From: CAYYYP01 sp964475985
Lineage (GTDB): Bacteria; Bdellovibrionota; UBA1018; CAYHWW01
Length of the DNA stretch: 15,040 nucleotides
NCBI GenBank assembly: GCA_964475985.1
Contig: CAYYYP010000063.1
Span: 1 to 15,040, forward strand
Direction of reading: 5' to 3'
Below the pieces are notes generated by a model. It saw only the letters and a program-made list of their open reading frames with translations, was not told the origin of the DNA and did not search any database. Shown piece by piece: positions 11,921 to 15,040 of the stretch. A program made the position numbers and the translations under genes. The stretch's first letter is position 1, and the number at the start of each line of letters is the position of its first letter.

Positions 11921-12215
11921 CCTTGGCTTCTATCTCCCAGCCCGGAAACGCAAGCACAGAGGGGTGTACCTTAAGCGCGCGGGCAAGGACCATGGCTCGG
12001 TCCACTCCCAACGTTTCGCGGTCATTTTCTAGCGCCGAAATAGTGGATTGCTTGAGGCCTGTTTTTTCAGCTAGCTGTCCCTGAGTAAGACTCAGTCCTT
12101 CACGAGCGATCCTGATCGCCATTCCAGAGGTGAGTTCGGCCCTGCGTTTCGCTGGCGTGCGTATTTCTTTAAGAGCGGCTTCCAGGCTTTTTCCAGTTTT
12201 TTTCAATCTTTCCAT
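11910..12215 (-). CDS. XRE-family antitoxin, HigA-like, 101 aa
   Basis: A helix-turn-helix repressor that would neutralise the toxin encoded just upstream and repress the shared promoter. Residues about 30-88 form the HTH_XRE fold: MAIRIAREGLSLTQGQLAEKTGL then KQSTISALENDRETLG, with the recognition helix at QSTISALEN (about 56-64), and VDRAMVLARALKVHPSVL closing the domain. The basic N-terminal 28 residues could bind the toxin. I prefer ATG 12215 because AGGAGG lies 7 nt upstream; an in-frame ATG at 12236 would overlap the toxin end and place that AGGAGG inside the gene. Toxin first, antitoxin second is the HigBA order. Confidence 0.85.
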   Translation of the reverse strand: MERLKKTGKSLEAALKEIRTPAKRRAELTSGMAIRIAREGLSLTQGQLAEKTGLKQSTISALENDRETLGVDRAMVLARALKVHPSVLAFPGWEIEAKDVA

Positions 12216-12216
12216 T

Positions 12217-12498
12217 TCATTTCCTCCTGTAATCATGGGCAGTTACTCGAACGACCAAGACGCAAAGTTCCTTTAATTCGTTGAAGTAGATCACCCTCCA
12301 TTTGCGATTTAAGTAAGACGAGCGTGCCCCCTGCCATTCACCCTTTAGGGCGTGGTCTTTGAAGCCTGGGTAGGCCTTGAGACCAGCAACTCCTGAAACC
12401 TGCACCACGTTTTTCCAAAATTCATAGACTTCGAGAATCTCCTTCGGAGCTTTGTCGAGTTCTTTCGATGCCGTTTTAGTTTCAGTTACGACAAACAT
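12217..12498 (-). CDS. RelE/HigB-type toxin, 93 aa
   Basis: A small cytoplasmic toxin of the RelE/ParE superfamily; members with this organisation usually cleave mRNA at the ribosome, though ParE-type gyrase poisons share the fold. Family signs are the N-terminal helices (TASKELDKAPKEILEVYEFWK), then the central HALKGEWQGARSSYL and RKWRVIYF strands, and the C-terminal VRVTAHDYRRK with basic and His residues near the end where the catalytic residues lie. The stop codon is 1 nt from the antitoxin start, so the pair is coupled. The mRNA appears leaderless: the -10 box ends 6 nt before the ATG and there is no Shine-Dalgarno sequence, in contrast to the antitoxin. Confidence 0.85.
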   Translation of the reverse strand: MFVVTETKTASKELDKAPKEILEVYEFWKNVVQVSGVAGLKAYPGFKDHALKGEWQGARSSYLNRKWRVIYFNELKELCVLVVRVTAHDYRRK

Positions 12499-12504
12499 AA
12501 GATA

Positions 12505-12533
12505 ATACTACTATAAGTTATAGCACATGTAAA
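12505..12533 (-). promoter_or_regulatory. Toxin-antitoxin promoter with a palindromic operator in the spacer
   Basis: On the minus strand TTTACA (12528-12533) and TAGTAT (12505-12510) are 17 bp apart. The spacer contains the palindrome CTATAA-C-TTATAG (12511-12523), a perfect 6+1+6 dyad. A repressor bound there would block RNA polymerase, as expected for autoregulation by the antitoxin. TAGTAT ends exactly 6 nt before the toxin ATG. Confidence 0.7.
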
Positions 12534-12879
12534 GGCCGTGATTGGCATTGCCCCTCCCCGGATTTAATTCGAATGGTTCGATGAATGGCTGGATCCTATG
12601 ATCTGCCTATCTTGGCGGGCAACCTGAGTGGCGACCAAGATGCCCACAACGACACGTGTTTCAACTGGGCAGATACGGCGACTCCGAAAGACACGTAATT
12701 CTGGGCAATAACCTTAGGTCAACTGGGGCCTTTTTTCGCAGGCAAATTGAAGTGCCTGGCCTCAATCGAAAAGATTGGGTTTGAATTGAAACCGTTTTTT
12801 AGGGAAAAAATGAGGAGGAAAAAATTGTCTCAAATGCAAGTTTATTGATATTGGATCACGGGGGAAAATACTACACACT
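12534..12879 (+). other. Intergenic stretch with tandem hairpins and a 37-codon open frame
   Basis: An open frame at 12585-12698 (37 aa, containing LAGNLSGDQDAHNDTCFNWAD) lacks a ribosome binding site and is not recognised; it may be a gene remnant. Two hairpins follow: CAGGCA/TGCCTG with an 8-nt loop (12739-12758) and CTCAATC/GATTGGG with a GAAAA loop (12761-12779), then a T6 run at about 12798. These could form a structured transcript or a weak terminator. Confidence 0.35.
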
Positions 12880-12913
12880 TTGATAGTGTTCTACTAACTG
12901 ATACAATTTGAAA
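12880..12913 (+). promoter_or_regulatory. Leaderless promoter of the 12914 gene
   Basis: TTGATA (12880-12885) and TACAAT (12902-12907) are 16 bp apart, and TACAAT is followed by 6 nt then ATG 12914. The inverted repeat ACACT-TTGAT-AGTGT (12875-12889) covers the -35 box and may be an operator. Confidence 0.6.
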
Positions 12914-13894
12914 ATGACGACTTTTATCAAATTCAAAACATTTTACTTCATGGCCGCTCTTTCGTTGGTAATCCCTATTAAGTCTGGTTTTTCACAGGGT
13001 ACAGCACAACAGCAAAGAACAGCAGCGTGTCATAGGGCAGCACACTCCCGAGCTCAAGACTTCAGGACAATTGTTCAGAACGCGAGATCTGCGGCCTTTA
13101 CGCAGGAATCGATTCGACAGCCTTCCATGAGTGCATTCTCTCGCGGACTTCCTGCCAATTTAAGAGCAATCCTCCAAAATCGCTTGCCAATAGTGACGGA
13201 GGCGTATCAAAGAAGCGAGAATGCTGTGAGATTGCGGGGTCATGCGCGGGAAGGTTTTAGTTTGCCAATTCAAGAACAGGTTGAGTTAAGAAACAATCCT
13301 AATCGAATAGAACAAGCACGCATTGTCCGAGAAATTTTGATGAGCTTACCTGCAAGCCAGCCACGACTATTTCCTAGACAGCGGTGCCTAATGACAGGCC
13401 TTTTTAATCGCATGGAATGCCGGCTAAATGGAAGTCAGTCCGCCGCTACTACGGTGGAAATTGGTGATTTGGAAAGCGAAGGCAGAGCCATTCGTTCGGG
13501 CAGACTAGAAAATTTGGTAATGAAAGTTTGTACAATTTCAGGGCCACCTTCTCAAACAACTATTTTTTCGGGCATCGAGACTTGCACGCATTACCGGGTA
13601 TCTGATGGACAAGTTGTCCGAAGTCGTACTGAAGGTGATTTCCCATCAATGACTTTTCAAGTAAATCAAGAATCTCTGGTGAATTGTGATGGAAAAGATT
13701 TGCTGTATGCGATTGGAAACACCGCGTCAGCAGAAGAACGTTCTTATGCTAGTTGCACGCGCCCTACAGGTTGTCCCTCACTATTTGGTCCAAATGCTGA
13801 TGGCCGGGAAATTACGCCATCCAACCCTACAGGCATGGGTGTCCCAACATCTTGGGGAGCACCCAGATCGGATTCTGATGCCGGCGCATATTAA
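12914..13894 (+). CDS. Exported Cys-containing hypothetical protein, 326 aa
   Basis: Family not recognised. I use ATG 12914, fixed by the leaderless promoter, rather than the in-frame TTG 6 nt upstream. Residues 1-28 form a Sec signal (hydrophobic FYFMAALSLVIPI, cleavage near GFSQG). The first half of the mature chain is helical, Gln- and Arg-rich (HRAAHSRAQDFRTIVQNARSAAF). The second half carries spaced Cys residues (QRCLM, MECRLN, KVCTI, ETCTHY, NCDGK, SCTRPTGCPS) in a beta-rich setting, suggesting several disulfides. The C terminus is Pro/Gly/Ser-rich and probably flexible. The Cys half is similar in style to the 10165 protein, and both have the same promoter layout, so they could be distant paralogues; this is inference. 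Confidence 0.7.
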   Translation: MTTFIKFKTFYFMAALSLVIPIKSGFSQGTAQQQRTAACHRAAHSRAQDFRTIVQNARSAAFTQESIRQPSMSAFSRGLPANLRAILQNRLPIVTEAYQRSENAVRLRGHAREGFSLPIQEQVELRNNPNRIEQARIVREILMSLPASQPRLFPRQRCLMTGLFNRMECRLNGSQSAATTVEIGDLESEGRAIRSGRLENLVMKVCTISGPPSQTTIFSGIETCTHYRVSDGQVVRSRTEGDFPSMTFQVNQESLVNCDGKDLLYAIGNTASAEERSYASCTRPTGCPSLFGPNADGREITPSNPTGMGVPTSWGAPRSDSDAGAY

Positions 13895-14182
13895 TTATTT
13901 CTGAATAAACACTTGGTTGTTGGGTGCGGGCTGGTTCGGAACATAAAAAGAAAAAAGGTAGGAAGGGGCGGCTACAAACCCCTGTTTCCTGCTTTTCAAT
14001 ACTATCTTTAATATGGATGATTCTTCATTTTCAACGAGAACTGGCCTTTTATGACTAAGTGTAAGATTTTTCTCGAGGGGTGGGGGTCAATGGACGCTCA
14101 AAGCCAAAGGCCGCTGGGCATGCCACGGACACCTTAGATTGGTTATGCATCTTCCCGGGTCTACCGAGCACATTTTTCCGTC
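13895..14182. other. Gene-free stretch with one imperfect hairpin
   Basis: AGGAA-GGGG (13960-13968) pairs with CCCC and TTCCT (13979-13990) with a 3-nt bulge. On the minus strand the stem is followed by a T-rich run (complement of the A-runs at 13945-13956), so it would terminate minus-strand transcription better than the 12914 gene. Nothing else in the stretch is supported. Confidence 0.35.
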
Positions 14183-14211
14183 CTGAAAACTCAAGCTAAA
14201 ATTGCTACAAT
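14183..14211 (+). promoter_or_regulatory. Putative promoter of the 14220 gene
   Basis: CTGAAA (14183-14188) and TACAAT (14206-14211) are 17 bp apart; the ATG follows 8 nt after TACAAT, leaving a leader of at most a couple of nucleotides. No Shine-Dalgarno sequence is seen. Confidence 0.45.
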
Positions 14212-14219
14212 TGGTTTAA

Positions 14220-15040
14220 ATGCAAATGGCGTTTCTTTTGGTCATTTTATTTTTACCGATCTTGGAATCAACGGCTTGCGATTCCGTTCGCCAAGTCGAA
14301 ACGAGTCCCATGGGAGATGCCCAGTGGGCCAACATCGATCGTGCTATAAATCGATACTTAAGGCAACCACAGCCGGGCGACCGGGTGACCGCATACGGAA
14401 CTATCATTGACCGTTCTTGTTTCACGGGCTTAGCCGCAACAAACGGGCAAGACACCCTTCAGAAAATCGAGCAAGGCCTCGGCATTGCCCTCTCCCAGTT
14501 AGATCGATGCGCGCGCCACCTCCGCATAGCAGAAGCGCGCGAAGCGATTACAATCCTGCGCCGTACCACCATTTCTTGCTTACCTTTTGGCTACGGTGCA
14601 GTTGCTCAAGTGTTTAATATCCTGACTCCCTCGGGCAGCGGCATCCGGTATTCTCAGGGGTACACGCGTGACTATCAAATGCAGATAAACATCAACGCAG
14701 CTAACGGCGCATTAGTACCGAATAGATGGCTTCTAAATAATGATTTGATCTTCGATATGAATACTTTTTCATCGTTTTTGGCGCATGAGATCAGCCATTT
14801 ACTGCCGACGGCCAATGACGACAATCGAAATCACAACACATTTGGTAGCATGGAATTCTATTCGCGGAACAACTGCGCTGATGAAAGGCCTTTAGATCGA
14901 ACTTACTTTTTCCAATTCGCCTGTTTTCCAAGAGCTAACGACGCCTTTTGGGGAGAAAACGGAGTCGCTAGATGCTTTAATAAATGTGTAAATACTTTTA
15001 CACAACTCTATCAAGGAGCACTTGATGAGTACAGACGTAC
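14220..15040 (+). CDS. Exported HEISH zincin-like protein, 5' part (at least 273 aa)
   Basis: The frame is open to the end of the window, so the C terminus is missing. MQMAFLLVILFLPILESTAC is a Sec signal; Cys20 could be lipidated, although Ser at -3 is a weak lipobox. FLAHEISHLL places a zinc-protease signature at H189, E190 and H193; the third ligand is not certain, with Asp, Glu and His candidates in the NDDNRNHN and MEFYSRN stretches just after. Cys residues include a CX3C (ARCFNKC) like those of the 241 and 4961 proteins. The family is not recognised; similarity to the 5629-8199 protein is limited to the HExxH motif. It is one of two exported zincin-like proteins in the window and has its own promoter. 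Confidence 0.72.
   Translation, partial: MQMAFLLVILFLPILESTACDSVRQVETSPMGDAQWANIDRAINRYLRQPQPGDRVTAYGTIIDRSCFTGLAATNGQDTLQKIEQGLGIALSQLDRCARHLRIAEAREAITILRRTTISCLPFGYGAVAQVFNILTPSGSGIRYSQGYTRDYQMQININAANGALVPNRWLLNNDLIFDMNTFSSFLAHEISHLLPTANDDNRNHNTFGSMEFYSRNNCADERPLDRTYFFQFACFPRANDAFWGENGVARCFNKCVNTFTQLYQGALDEYRR

Noticed and set aside
14216..14617. Open frames on the minus strand (14216-14455) and in another plus frame (14417-14617).
   Set aside because: They overlap the clearly coding 14220 frame, which has a signal peptide and HExxH motif and runs to the window end.

Overview
The window looks like a chromosomal accessory region of a Gram-negative bacterium. Most genes encode Sec-exported proteins or lipoproteins that I cannot assign to a family, often cysteine-containing and rich in Ser/Asn. 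A predatory or otherwise secretion-heavy lineage such as Bdellovibrionota would fit, but that is an impression from protein style and moderate GC, not a demonstrated placement.

Layout. 1-1650: a weak small reading frame, an exported protein of 320 codons (241-1203) with twin CX3C motifs, and a convergent small protein (1303-1647). 1732-3961 (minus strand): an APC-family amino-acid permease broken by one in-frame TAA, then a SAM-dependent methyltransferase. Each is followed at its 3' end by a copy of the same short repeat, a cassette-like arrangement. 4009-8199 (minus strand): a tight three-gene operon for a large exported HEIGH metalloprotease-like protein with Ig-like tail modules, a small exported Cys protein, and a lipoprotein with a divergent protein-kinase fold. 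8371-11342: a full-length SelO (YdiU) protein AMPylase and an exported protein in a mosaic of short direct repeats (R1, R2, R3); R1 resembles the 3' end of a tRNA gene. 11343-12533: remains of a mobile segment with a small membrane protein, the first 34 codons of a serine recombinase, and a toxin-first HigBA-like module followed by a third reading frame that needs a -1 shift at a UUUAAAA heptamer. 12585-15040: a structured intergenic stretch, an exported protein (12914-13894), and the start of a second HExxH exported protein that runs off the window.

A recurring regulatory theme is a -10-like TANNNT box exactly 6 nt before an ATG. It occurs at the methyltransferase, selO, the 10165 gene, the toxin and the 12914 gene, and implies leaderless mRNAs. 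At selO it also fixes the start codon at 8444 rather than 8375. The antitoxin and the recombinase-associated membrane protein instead have strong Shine-Dalgarno sequences.

The best candidate for an undescribed system is the 4009-8199 operon: an exported protease-like protein co-transcribed with an exported kinase-like lipoprotein. No tRNA, rRNA or CRISPR array was found.
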